In this document: positions 10,049 through 20,700 of the stretch, piece by piece | Layout: each line of letters starts with the position of its first letter | How positions within the stretch are numbered: position 1 is the first letter of the stretch | Assembly (NCBI RefSeq): GCF_000516985.1 | Contig: NW_006917095.1 | Span: 252,157-316,156 of the forward strand | DNA: 64,000 nucleotides | From: Pestalotiopsis fici W106-1 | Taxonomy: Eukaryota; Ascomycota; Sordariomycetes; Amphisphaeriales; Sporocadaceae | Direction: 5' to 3' | Program-made: the position numbers and the translations under genes | The notes under the pieces: generated by a model | Databases searched by the model: none | What the model was told of the DNA's origin: nothing | Seen by the model: the letters and a program-made list of their open reading frames with translations, nothing else

Positions 10049-12796
10049 ATGGCGAGCTCGGATGGGGCTTCGGTCGGCCGGACACTCGTTGAGTTCGCTC
10101 TACAAGGGAGCTTTCCAGAGGAAGATATCTCTTCGCGCCATGTCGGCGCACAGGATTTCGGCTCAGCTTTGGAATCTCTCGCGGTTGCCAAGTCAGAACT
10201 AGAGGTAACTTTCATGGTCCTTTTCCACCTGATGTCTCATGAGACCTCTAACTGGCCTCTAGTCTGAAATACACACTATCAACGAGGAAACATCGGCCGA
10301 CGTGCAATCATGGGTAACCAACGCAAAGGCTGTAGAAGACGACATTAGCCGCTCGCGAACCTTAGCCAACGAAATCATACGGCGGGCCGAGGCACCAGAA
10401 GTCTCTGGACAAACCATAAGAGAAGCAGAGGACAAGGTCCAATTCCTCCAGCGCGAGACGATCTACAATCGTCAGGTCTACGAGGCCCTGACGAGCATTC
10501 AACGTGTCAATCAACTTTTGGACCAAGTCGAGAGTATGCGGAATGAACGCAGAGTTCTTGAATCTCTCCATCTACTAGAGAAATCTTGGTCTGCTATAGA
10601 TGAAATACCCGCCAGCAAGTCTTGTCGCGTTATGAGGATATTGAATATGCGTGCCTTTGAGCTCAAATCGGCCGTCCATGATGTCTTCAACCATGTGTGG
10701 AATTCTCTTGTTCAGGTCAATGTGGAAAAGGGACAAATTACAATCCAGCAGACCCAACAAGGTACGAGGAACAAACTCTTTGCTATATTCGCTTGCTAAT
10801 TTGGCATAGGCGAGCCAATGAACCTAGATGAAGCCTTGGTTGGCCTCAAAGCATACAAGGAGGTCAATCAAAGGATGGCTCTCCTATGGCACGGTCTGGA
10901 CGATGCCATTGTCGGCCCGCGAACTAATCTCAAGAACTCTACATTGCCAGCAATCGAGATTCATGATGTAAGTACATGAATGCAAGCCAAGATTTGGGTA
11001 TCCGCTCACATACGCAGTCCTCGCTCCTTCTGAAGGGACAGGCAGACCGCAGTATTGCTGCATTGTTCTCTGATTTAGAACAAATCATGGGTTACCTTTC
11101 GCACCGGCTTCCAGACGAGCTGGTACAAGCACTTTCTAATGTAATGATGCCGGATCTTGTTCCCCGCATCAAATCAGTGTGGCTTGCTTCCGTGGTTCCA
11201 GCATCGCTCAAGGAGATAGACGAGTTCCAAGCCGTACTTGGCACAGTGAGGGCGTTCTGTGTGTCTCTGGGGAAGTTGAATTATACTGGCTACGAAGAGC
11301 TTCAGGATTGGATTGACAGTGCACCACGAGTCTGGCTTACCAAACGCAGAGAAACAGCTCTCGATACGGTGAGGGCGAAGCTGGCTGATGGCCTTGGTGA
11401 TCCCAAGGAGGTAGAACGCGTAGAGACGCAGACAGTCTCGCGTGTGGAGGGCGCCAAGCTGGCGGCAAATGGCGCTCCAGCTGCCACTGACGATGACGAT
11501 TGGGGCGCTGCATGGGACGATGGCACCGATAATCAGGAGAAAGACTCGACTGAAATTCCCCCGACGAATGCTGGCCAGGACGGCAACGATGAGGATGAGG
11601 GAGCAGATGCATGGGGATGGGGCGATGACGATGCTACAGAGGAGCAGTCAACAACGGCACCAGCGCCAACGTCTTCAGTCCCGCAGCCACCTACAGATGA
11701 CGATGGAGATGACTGGGGTGCTTGGGGAGACGACACAGCCGGACAAGCGCCAGTACAGCCGGCATCTCAACAACCTAACTCTCAACCTCAAACTCGCGAG
11801 ATGACTCTGCGAGAAACTTACAAAATCTCTGCAATGCCCGAACCTGTTTTAGCCCTGATAGCTGCGATACTGGAGGATGGAGCTTTCTTGGTCTGGTACG
11901 TGCTTGGTTCTATGCTTGCGACAGTCAGACGCTAATATTTTTACAGCTCGGAAGGCAATCCAGTTGCAGCAGCAGCGGCTGGACTCTACGGTTTACCTAC
12001 ATTTGTTCTTGCCATGTTCCGGGCTGTCTCGCCGTACTACTACGCCCTTGATGCATCTGGAGGCGGTAATATGTTTCTGTACAACGATGCGACTTACCTG
12101 TCTGAACGCCTAGCTGAAGCAACAGCTACCTGGAAAGCCCGTGAGGATCTTTCAGCACGTGCCATCAACATGCTGCGGCTAGACAATGACATCAAAATGC
12201 TAAAGTCGTTTGCTGCTCGTGCCTATTCTACGGAGATGACTACTCAACGAACAATAGTACGAGACCTTTTGGGCGGCGTACAAAACGTTCTTCAGCAGGA
12301 CGGGGATGCCTCCGACCTGATCATGCAAGTTGAGGCAGCGACTTCGAGAATCCGTAGCGTTGCCGCAATATGGTCAGACATTCTATCAAATTCGGCCTGG
12401 TGTCAAGCTGTTGGCTCCTTAGTGGACAGTTTGGCGGGCAAAATCATAGCGGATGTGCTGGACCTGTCTGCTATTGGACAAGACGAAGCATTCAATATTG
12501 CAAATTTGATTGCAAAAATCACCGAACTGGACGATTTATTCCTTCCTCCCGGTTCCAGTAACAGTGGAGTGCCGACCACGAGTCAATACGCAGAGAACTG
12601 GCTGCGCCTTAAATTCTTGTCCGAGTTCCTGCAAAGCAACTTGAACGAAGTCAAGTACCTGTGGATGGAGAGCGATTTGAGTCTTTACTTTACGGTTGAC
12701 GAGGTCATTGATTTAATTGGCCTCAGCTTTGCAGACAGCCCAAGAACCCGGGAAATTACTAGGGAGATAACAAGTAATCCTCAGCCAAGATCATAG
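10049..12796 (+). CDS. Zw10 family protein (Dsl1/NRZ tethering complex, kinetochore Zw10)
   Basis: Five exons, 10049-10204, 10263-10761, 10810-10967, 11018-11895 and 11947-12796, all joining in phase, give 846 residues, the usual length for filamentous-fungal Zw10. The N-terminal third is helical and charged (coiled-coil style), and the C-terminal third is the conserved helical tether region. Zw10 works in the Dsl1/NRZ complex that captures Golgi-to-ER COPI vesicles, and in animals also at kinetochores. Residues about 425-510 form an acidic insert with repeated Trp motifs: DWGAAWDD, AWGWGDDD and DWGAWGDD. This resembles the COPI-binding 'lasso' of yeast Dsl1. Introns carry good branch points, for example GCTAAT in intron 2. 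Assignment rests on overall sequence recognition, length and this insert. Confidence 0.85.
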
Positions 12797-13166
12797 AGAT
12801 GCCTGAGGTTAATCATTAGTCAGACAATGAAAAAGAGCTAACTCGACAAGATTGATTCTTGTCTTCACATTTTCGTCGTTGCTTTGGTACATTGCGTCTA
12901 TTTTAATCTTTTGTTTTCAACTATACAATATAGCTCTCATCCGGTCATGTAATATCCTTTTCGTAACCGTGACGAGAAAAGGATTTACGCAGCTGGCTAG
13001 CAGCGTCAGCGCGCTAATCTGATAGGGTTGGAAAATTGCTTTATTAATAAATGATACGATTGTATTTGAATTCAGTGTGCCAAGTGAATCTGATAGCCGC
13101 CAATTACAACCCTTCATTAGGTATCATTCGCCATGGGGTCTGGGTGGAAACTGCACTCGGAACAAA
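12797..13166. other. Short convergent spacer
   Basis: 370 bases lie between the stops of Zw10 (plus) and the nuclear protein (minus). The stretch is AT-rich and presumably holds the 3' ends of both transcripts. No coding frame is supported. Confidence 0.5.
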
Positions 13167-14987
13167 TCAATCGTCCTCGGAATCCCCCTCTTCATCACCT
13201 TCCACGACAAATTCCGAATCATTTTCAAAATCTGTATCAACGACAGGCTTGACTTCCTCGACCTTCTTTGTCTTTTTGGACCCAGGCTTTGGCCCGCGCT
13301 TCTGTGGCGTCTTTTTCTCCGGGGCAGATTTCTTGTCTGCCTTTATTTCCTTGACCTTTGGAACACGGGGTTTCTTATTAGATGCAGCCTTCTTGCCAGC
13401 CAACGCCTCGTCATCCGACGCAGCACCCTCGGCCTCGGAAGCCTCTCGCTGCCGCTTCTTTGTACCCGTTCTGGCCGTTGCCGGCGGCTTCTTGCCCTTG
13501 GCGTCGGGCTGCGGACATGCTATCTTGCTCTTCTTGGGATAGCTCTCGGGGTCCGACTCCCACGAGTATTCGTAGATTCCTAGCTTCCTCTTCCTGGGTC
13601 CCTTTGGAGTGGGTGCCTTCTTTGGCGCGTTACTCTTTACCGGGGCCGTTGGGAGCGGCTTTCGCACTTTGGGCTTTGTGGCTTCAATCTCTAGGTCTGG
13701 TTGCTCTGTGGGTTGCAAGCCTCCCTCATCAGGCTCTGGATTCTCTTCTGGCTTTTGGATTTCTTCTTTGTCAAGTACCTTCCTCGAAAGCGTTTCTTGG
13801 TATTCCCGCGGTTCCTCTGCGCTTTCTTGTCCAACGTTGGCGTCCGGCTCTAGTTTTGGTGGAGTCAATTGCGGCTCAGAATCCCCATTGACATCTGTAT
13901 CTGGCAATTGAGTATCCTTCCTGTCATTAATCTCTGTATCTGTCATGCTGTTTGATTTTGGGTTGTCCACTGCGCTGTCATGGACTACCTGCTGAGCCAG
14001 ATCCGCGTCGGGTGAAACCAAGATATCATGATCCTTATGGCTATCTTGGTCTGATGGTTGAATGTAGTCCCTGGGTGATACTTCCATGAAAGCGACTGGA
14101 ACTCTGGTCTCCAATTCATCGTATCGAGTTGTATTTTGTATTTCGCCAAATTCGGGCAACTCTGTAGTCTCGTGCTCTTCTTTCACTGTCTGGTCGTTTT
14201 CATGGTCAACGTACTCCACGCCCGAGCCTTTTGAATTCTCTGTATTCGACACAGCAGGTTCTGAGAGAGTAATACTGTTACTATTTGTATCCTCTTGGGG
14301 ACTTCCCAGGTCCAAATCTTGCGTTGCTACCTTTTCTGATATGCTGCCAGACCGTAGTTGAGTCTCGACGGTAATGTCTTCCGACGATGCGATAGATGTG
14401 GTTGGGCTAGTACTTCGCGGGCCTCGGTTCCCATCTGATGTGCCTCCATCAATGCCTGCATCCACACTTGAATCGCGTATAGTGCTCAATTGAAGAATTG
14501 GAGTATTTATGGGCCCAGTCGGCAAAGAGATCGCGTTGCTCGGATTCGCGCTTTGCTTTTCATGCTGGTTCTCATAGTCCTCGTCGATTTCGAATAGCGC
14601 ATCTAGAGTTTCATCATGAGCAGCAGAAATTGGTGATACAGTAGGTGCCGTAAAGTCCAAAGAAGAGGCACCATCCTTTTGGTCTAGAACCTCCGGGACT
14701 TCTGCCCCATGAGCCGGCGTTGATGGTTCGGATGCCTCCATCTGCGTCGGTGGCGTTCCCGCATCAATGGGACATGGTGTCATACGTCCCGACTCAGTGT
14801 GGTGTTCTTCCAATGGTGCCTGACTGCTTTTGTCGTCACCAGTTGAGTGCTCATAAGACGTGCCGAATTCATTTCCGCTGCTGAAGCTGTTCAACTTGTC
14901 TTCGCCTCTCATAGTTGTGTTTTCCTCTGCCTTTATCTGCATCGTGTCCAAAGCCTCTTGCGCTATGGTCTGTAGATTTTGAGACAT
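13167..14987 (-). CDS. Uncharacterised disordered protein with basic nuclear-type C-terminus
   Basis: A single uninterrupted frame of 606 residues starts from the ATG at 14987. Residues 1 to about 430 are acidic, rich in Ser, Thr, Glu, Asp and Pro and of low complexity. Residues about 430-585 are strongly basic, with nuclear-localisation-like clusters (GPRKRK, KKSK, TKKRQR) and an AT-hook-like core KRGPKPGSKK near 570. The last 25 residues are acidic again (EFVVEGDEEGDSEDD). A short conserved-looking stretch LGIYEYSWESDPESYPKK sits in the basic part. This pattern suggests a chromatin- or nucleic-acid-associated protein, but no domain is recognised and the function is unknown. Confidence 0.75.
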   Translation of the reverse strand: MSQNLQTIAQEALDTMQIKAEENTTMRGEDKLNSFSSGNEFGTSYEHSTGDDKSSQAPLEEHHTESGRMTPCPIDAGTPPTQMEASEPSTPAHGAEVPEVLDQKDGASSLDFTAPTVSPISAAHDETLDALFEIDEDYENQHEKQSANPSNAISLPTGPINTPILQLSTIRDSSVDAGIDGGTSDGNRGPRSTSPTTSIASSEDITVETQLRSGSISEKVATQDLDLGSPQEDTNSNSITLSEPAVSNTENSKGSGVEYVDHENDQTVKEEHETTELPEFGEIQNTTRYDELETRVPVAFMEVSPRDYIQPSDQDSHKDHDILVSPDADLAQQVVHDSAVDNPKSNSMTDTEINDRKDTQLPDTDVNGDSEPQLTPPKLEPDANVGQESAEEPREYQETLSRKVLDKEEIQKPEENPEPDEGGLQPTEQPDLEIEATKPKVRKPLPTAPVKSNAPKKAPTPKGPRKRKLGIYEYSWESDPESYPKKSKIACPQPDAKGKKPPATARTGTKKRQREASEAEGAASDDEALAGKKAASNKKPRVPKVKEIKADKKSAPEKKTPQKRGPKPGSKKTKKVEEVKPVVDTDFENDSEFVVEGDEEGDSEDD

Positions 14988-16153
14988 TTTGCATCCCGCC
15001 TTGCTCGCTTCCTAACCACCTCAGTGAACGCGTTGAGTTGTGTGGTTGAGTGTGTGGGTCTACTTTCTATTCTGTAGTTGATGATGATCGCTTCAGCCGA
15101 AGAGTTCTGCGCAGATGGCGAGCATACAAAGTCGTAGAGTTCTACTTTGAGTTCTCTTTCACGAGACGAAAACGGATGTCTCTGTTGATCAAGGAAGGCC
15201 ACGCCCGGCCTTTGTCACAGCAATGCACGCCACTCAATATCGAAACGTACTGACAAAGAACTCTTTGCGATGCGAAATCAATCAACAGAAGCATGGGTAA
15301 GATGCATCTTGGAATGAGACCCAACTTGTTAGATGAAGATAATACGGGCGACGAGACACTCTGAGAGCTAGTGTTTCTTCGTGGTATCATGGATGCTCAA
15401 TGGTGCAGAACATAAATACAGTGTCAGTCGGCGCTATTAGCATGTATAATAGATGATTTGTACATGGTATGTATTGTTTATGAATTGATAATAGTCTGGA
15501 GGCATGAGTAGAGGGAAAGAAAGACAGATGGACCTTGCGTTGTGTATGTCCTTATATATTGATGAGGACAAATTTTTGACGATTCCACCAGCATGAATAT
15601 CTGATTCTATTCACTCTGAAAAAAATCAAACATGTATCATAAGCGATTGCAAGGGAGTCTATAAGGACGTGAGACTGATACAACTTGCTCTTTGTAATTC
15701 TTGTTCTTATATAGGTAGGTAATAAGGTGACTAGCAATAGAAGCCAATTGGAACGTTGCCAAGCCTTCCAACATCTATACTTGGAGACAACTTTCTAACT
15801 ATATTATTCATCGCATTGTTTTTGAAGAGAATGATAGCGGTCTCTATTTTTTTTAATGAAATTGACCAGTTTCCCCAAGGTCGCTTCCAACCTGGACAGC
15901 GATTGATGAGCAGGGGGTTATCCTATTTCTGCCTAGGTGACCTACTTAGGCCTGTTGATCCCCCGCAAATCGAGCCTCGACTGGTCCATTTTTGGAGTAA
16001 ATATAAATATCAACTCATCACCTGTTCCAGTCCGTCTCGTGTGTATTCTTTACTTCCTCTTCGCCTATTGCCTGCCCTGCATCCACTACGCGACCCGTAT
16101 CAATACCGCAACATTTTTCTGTCGCGCGAAGAAAGGCAACCTCATACTTCACC
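14988..16153. other. Divergent intergenic region, 1.2 kb
   Basis: This sits between the start of the nuclear protein (minus) and the small membrane protein (plus). It is AT-rich between 15400 and 15860, with TAGGTAGGTA at about 15713 and CCTAGGTGACCTACTTAGG near 15933. Small frames here (15050-15253, 15142-15390) have no support. It likely holds both promoters. Confidence 0.45.
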
Positions 16154-16546
16154 ATGGCGTCATTCTTCAAGGAAATCAAGCCGCTCATGAACTCGACCAT
16201 CGAGGCCTCACAGGCAATCAACCGCACAGCACCCATACTCGCCTGGACGCAAGTTCTCATGATTGTTCTATTAACTGGCATTTTTCTGGCTCTGTTTGGT
16301 CTGCTGGTCACCCTCAATCCAGATCTACAGGCCGAGCGACAAGAATTCATCACGCCCGCAGTACGCATACTGCTCGAACAGGGCGTCGCGTTGGGGCGAT
16401 TGGTCGGGCGCGCGAGGGGGCATGCAAGGCAGGCGGCTGAGGCTGTATCTGCGTCACTTCCGGGACGTCACGTTGGAGCAAAGACCCCGTCTCCATCTGA
16501 CAGTGAAAAGTCGGGGAGCAAGAAGAGTGCAAAGAAAAATTCTTGA
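16154..16546 (+). CDS. Small single-span membrane protein, unknown function
   Basis: A single frame of 130 residues. Residues 1-27 are polar, and residues about 30-55 form one clear membrane span (WTQVLMIVLLTGIFLALFGL). Residues 56-95 are amphipathic and Arg/Ala-rich, and the C-terminal 35 residues are a Ser/Lys-rich tail ending KKSAKKNS. The ATG lies in a good context after a pyrimidine-rich leader. Overlapping plus frames 15937-16440 and 16296-16577 lack this coherent layout. The type is common among conserved hypothetical proteins of filamentous fungi. No function can be assigned. Confidence 0.65.
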   Translation: MASFFKEIKPLMNSTIEASQAINRTAPILAWTQVLMIVLLTGIFLALFGLLVTLNPDLQAERQEFITPAVRILLEQGVALGRLVGRARGHARQAAEAVSASLPGRHVGAKTPSPSDSEKSGSKKSAKKNS

Positions 16547-16960
16547 GCTTTGGGTAAACCTTATTTCGATGCTTTGATTACTGTCACGGCATGAACCATG
16601 TGGGCTGAAGTGCACATTCTCGAGGGCAAAGGATGCATGCTCATCGCAAATACTGCGTGATGGTGAAGGACATGGTTTCGATACGCGCATTATCTCTTGG
16701 CCGTTTGGCACAATCTAATATACAATAAACTCTGGTATCCTTTGAAAGAAACAAGTACAGGAGAACCATCAGAATACCCTCGAAAACATGCACCCGAAAC
16801 GCCCTGGCTCCAATTTTCAATCCCTAGCATAATACATTGTCGTCAATACATGTCCCATTTCCAATCATGACCAATAGTCGTCAGCCCACTTGCTCAATTT
16901 GATGGCAACTTGCTCGAACTAGACTCTACCTGGGGCAGACTTGCATTCATTGCTGGACTC
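16547..16960. other. Convergent spacer
   Basis: 414 bases lie between the stop of the small membrane protein (plus) and the stop of the MARVEL-like gene (minus). No coding frame is supported. It contains AATATACAATAAA near 16718, possibly polyadenylation sequence. Confidence 0.45.
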
Positions 16961-18056
16961 TCAACTCTCCACCAGTCTCTCGATCCGCGACGCCCGCGTT
17001 TCATGTCGCCGCCCAATCTCGCTAGGATCATTGCTCAAGTCCTTGCCGTTTGGGGGAGGTTGGTAGAGATCATAGTCCATGTGACTGACATCGCCCTCGG
17101 CATAGACATCGGCAGCCGGCCGGGGCGCCGTCGTCGGCTTGATCTGGACCGGCGGGCCGTGCTCATCGCGGTCGTCGCCGTCATTAAAGTAGAGCCGGTC
17201 GCTGTCGTGCAGTGAGGACACCTCGCCCCACGACGCCGCCGGCACCTGGTGCGTCTGCACGTCGCCGGGCTGTTGGTGCATCGGCAGCATGTCGGGGTTG
17301 ATGGGCTGTTGGGCAGTTTGGCGGCGTCGGAATGCACCCAGAAAACCTCTCTTGCCTTCGCGGCGTTGAGGGGGAGCCCCGATGTAATCTGACTTGTTGA
17401 TGTATTCGCCGTCGGCATCACGTATCGGGCGCATCGCTCTATGACGCGTGCGATTCATGTGAATCTCTAGAAAGATGGAGATGATGAAGAAAAGACTGCA
17501 TGTCAATGGTGTAAATATTAATAAAACAGTGATACACGACAAAATATCAAATGAGAAAAAGGGATCTCACTTACATGGCAACACAACCTGCAATCAGGCA
17601 GACTGTCTCGAGTCGACAGGTCATTTGAAATGTAGACATTCCCACGCTTCCGACAATGCTACCCTCGGCATCGCTTGGAGTGGCGGCAGCATCACCTGAG
17701 CCGAAAACGGTATTGACATTACTCCCGCTGCATGAGCTGGCACCGTCCTTGTTTGCGACGGCAACGTAGATGAAACCTCCAATCAGACCAGTGTCGAGAA
17801 CCATGGCGATAAATGAGGTGCCTGCGTGGCCGGCGCAGCAGCACACCAAGAGGAGTCCGACAATGGTATATACCGTGCCGATACCCGAAATGCCCTCGAC
17901 GGCCTTGACGCCGGTCGGTACGCTCATCTTTCCTTTAATCATGGTGGCCAAAAAGTAGGCGTAAATGCCTAGCACCACGACCGAGCAGACAAATTGAACT
18001 CCGCGCAAAACCCATTGGATACACTTGAGGCCTGCTATCCCTGATGACGACCCCAT
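16961..18056 (-). CDS. MARVEL-like four-helix membrane protein with long cytoplasmic tail
   Basis: Exons 17575-18056 and 16961-17495 join in phase (GTAAGT...TGACATGCAG) to give 338 residues. Four hydrophobic spans are visible, about residues 12-38, 55-75, 78-100 and 145-170. The last span is completed by the splice, since exon 1 ends in GCVA and exon 2 begins LFFIISIFLEIH. This matches the MARVEL fold of fungal plasma-membrane proteins. The C-terminal half is a polar tail of about 165 residues with Arg-rich stretches (EGKRGFLGAFRRR) and Pro/Asp-rich segments, probably cytosolic. MARVEL proteins organise membrane domains or vesicle traffic. The precise role is unknown. Confidence 0.8.
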
Positions 18057-18940
18057 TGTAATGTGTTGTGATCTTGGCCTCGCAGCCAGATGTTATGCTG
18101 TTTATGTTCAAGAGTTACTTGAATTGATCTCAAAAATGTAGAAACGGTGTCGAGGCAATGGTTGCCGGCCTGCAGGATAGACATCTCATTCATATGTAAG
18201 TAGATGCGCATGATGGGCAATCAAAGTTGCGCAGAAGAAATGACGTCAACTTTGTATGACAGCAAGTTTGATTGAGCCATGTCATCGCCAGGGGTATTTT
18301 GGTGTACAGTAGGTATAATGGTCCGTGTTATGAATGTGATGTTCATCGTGATTGGCACCATCAAGCAACTGCCGAGTTTCAGATATCGGCATCCCTGCAG
18401 AGTCTAGCTTGTATAAGTTGGAGAAAGGGTGGATTGACATGGCTTCATAAGTGATATATATTCTACAACCTTGCGATTCATTATCTTTTTATTTCTTTAA
18501 AAATATTTGGGACAGATGAGTAGAAAGACGCAAAATCATACAGCGGCAAAGTTACGAGAAATAAATAGTCGCTCTGAGGTTGTCAATACAACCACATGGC
18601 TCTTAGATCGACCCTGCGCGACACATGGGATAAAACTACGTAGCAGTCAAGGTTTGGTACACCCGCAAGCAAGATTACAGTATTTCAAGTACTGAATTAT
18701 AAGGCTGATTTAGCCTAGGTTGATAGGACGGCCAAGGACCAACAAAGGTACCTTGGGGCATTTGGTTTCACATGGCAAAACGACAGAAAAGTCTCACACC
18801 ATCTTGCAACTTTGCCCCATGGATTAAACTGATCGCAACAAGTAGTGGGTATCATTGATAAAGTTTACTGTTCAAAATGTACAACAAAGATATAAGCCTT
18901 GGTGATGAATGTGCAGATGATCCTCTCGTGGTAAATCTGA
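18057..18940. other. Intergenic, 0.9 kb, no supported gene
   Basis: This lies upstream of the MARVEL-like gene and downstream of the rhodopsin-domain gene, both minus. Short frames at 18272-18454 and 18507-18695 have no motif. It probably contains the MARVEL gene promoter and the 3' end of the next gene. Confidence 0.45.
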
Positions 18941-20700
18941 TCAGACAGGACTCTTATCGACTGGCGCATCTGGTTGTAGGCCTGGTATTGATTGCAAAGT
19001 CCACGGATCCCCCAAATCTCCAGTATTCTCTTCAGAGCTGACATGATACGATGTTTCCACCACAACATCATGCGACGTGGCCTGAACAGCTGGAGTGGTA
19101 GTTTCCAACATGAACTCTTCGCTGCCATGAAAGCTACCACCACTGATGCTGTCCTTGGCGCGGGTATTCAAGCTCTGGGCAAACGTCTGCGTCATTCCCC
19201 AAGGCGTAAAGGCGCCATTCCACGTCGACTTGGTACGCGCGCCCCCTTGTCCCGAAATGGTGTTCGAGTTGGTCTTTCTGCTGAAGCGCCGCGTCGGTGC
19301 CGGACCCCGCCAGAACGTCTTGGTAAAGGCGGGCGACAGGATGGGTATGTTGGCTGCAACGATTCCGATAATGGTCTCGCGCACGCCCCAGCGGTTGATG
19401 TTCACGGCGCTGGGGTTGGATCCGACCGTGAGAACGACCCTGATGATTGCTGCTGCTATCACAAAGAATCCAGTGCAGATGAGCATGCCGACGAGCAACT
19501 TTCTGTAGACATCAAGGTCAGTATGGAAAGCGATAGATATCGGTGGCGTTGAGAGTGCCTGATATAGGAAAGTTTCCATATCTCTGACACAAAGCGAACG
19601 CAACTCACTTTTTTATGGATACTCTTAGTTGCCAAAGAATTGGGAGTGGGACAGCCAGAATGGCCATATCCGTTCTAGAAGTCAGTTAGCAGATGGTGGT
19701 GAAACTTCATTTTGAAGCAAGTCAAGAGAAGCCTTACATGACATTAAGTACAGCTATCGAAATGAAGTTCTGTTTTCGAAAAGTACATTTTGCTGGAAAG
19801 AACGTCAGGATTCGCTGGCATGAGCACGACCTCAAAGTATGACTTACGACCTGGATCAGGTACGACCCTATGTCGATTGTCAGCATTATTCTCATGCGGA
19901 TATATGAATTCAGACTTACTGCCAGTTTAGATATGTAGGATAACAGCTGAAACAGACCTAACGCTTTGTCAGTCTCCTTGTTGCAGCCCCTGCTTACGGC
20001 AAGACATACCGTCAAAACAACAGCGCAGTAGGATATACCACATGCCCACATTAGCCAGTTGACGAGTCGAGATTGCCATAGACCCATGGTCATGCGTTGG
20101 TAAAAACACAACATGGCGCCCTTGAGACACCACAGCAACGCTGGATAGGTGAACCATGCAGACCATTGACTTTTTGATCCAATGGCATATTGCGCGATTT
20201 CTGCGTCAGAAAGAGCTTAAACACAACTGTTAGCATCAGGACTCGGAGTCGCGGCTGTTCATGCCGATAAGAAGGTAACGTACTTCTGGTGCGCTGGAAA
20301 GTAGATGCTTCCACATTGGTTCCTGTCCAATCTGCAAATACTGATCAATGGTCCGTCTTTGGAAAAGCTCAATCATAACACGGCAATGTCGTACGTACAG
20401 GTAATGTCCACCAACACGGCATCACCCGTGTATAGTAGAATGAGCAGGATTGCGAAAAGATCGTCGCCCTGGAACCCCCGGAAGCCCACGGTCTTGAGCC
20501 GTACAGCAAACCGCGCAACAAAGACGAGTATCCCTATCCCATAGAGTGTCCATACTTCAATCAGGAACTAGCCACCACTTGTTAGTCCTTTCCCCAATCA
20601 AAGTGACATGTCAAACATGTCTCGGGAACGTCGCGCTTGATGGTGGTGAGCTTACCGAATCCGAACGTTCCAGTCCCGTAGAGGAGATTGGAGGCAACAT
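18941..20700 (-). CDS. Fungal rhodopsin-domain (PTH11-like) seven-span membrane protein
   Basis: Nine exons join in phase: 20656-20700, 20399-20567, 20284-20331, 20010-20215, 19920-19957, 19848-19867, 19738-19792, 19609-19675 and 18941-19498, giving 401 residues. Landmarks of the family appear in order. ARFAVRLKTVGFRGFQGDD marks the first loop. FSCYPTYLNWQ and VVPDPG precede the conserved Cys in KCTFRKQNF. NVITDMAILAVPLPILWQL marks the fifth span region, and VRETIIGIVAANIPIL the last. Exon 6 is only 20 bases long. Branch points such as GGACTAACAAG and GATGCTAACAG are near perfect. The last acceptor is AAAG, three bases past a CAG, and is required for phase. Such proteins are plasma-membrane sensors or receptors in filamentous fungi. 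The tail (about 130 residues) is Ser/Thr-rich. Ligand and signalling partner are unknown. Confidence 0.85.
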
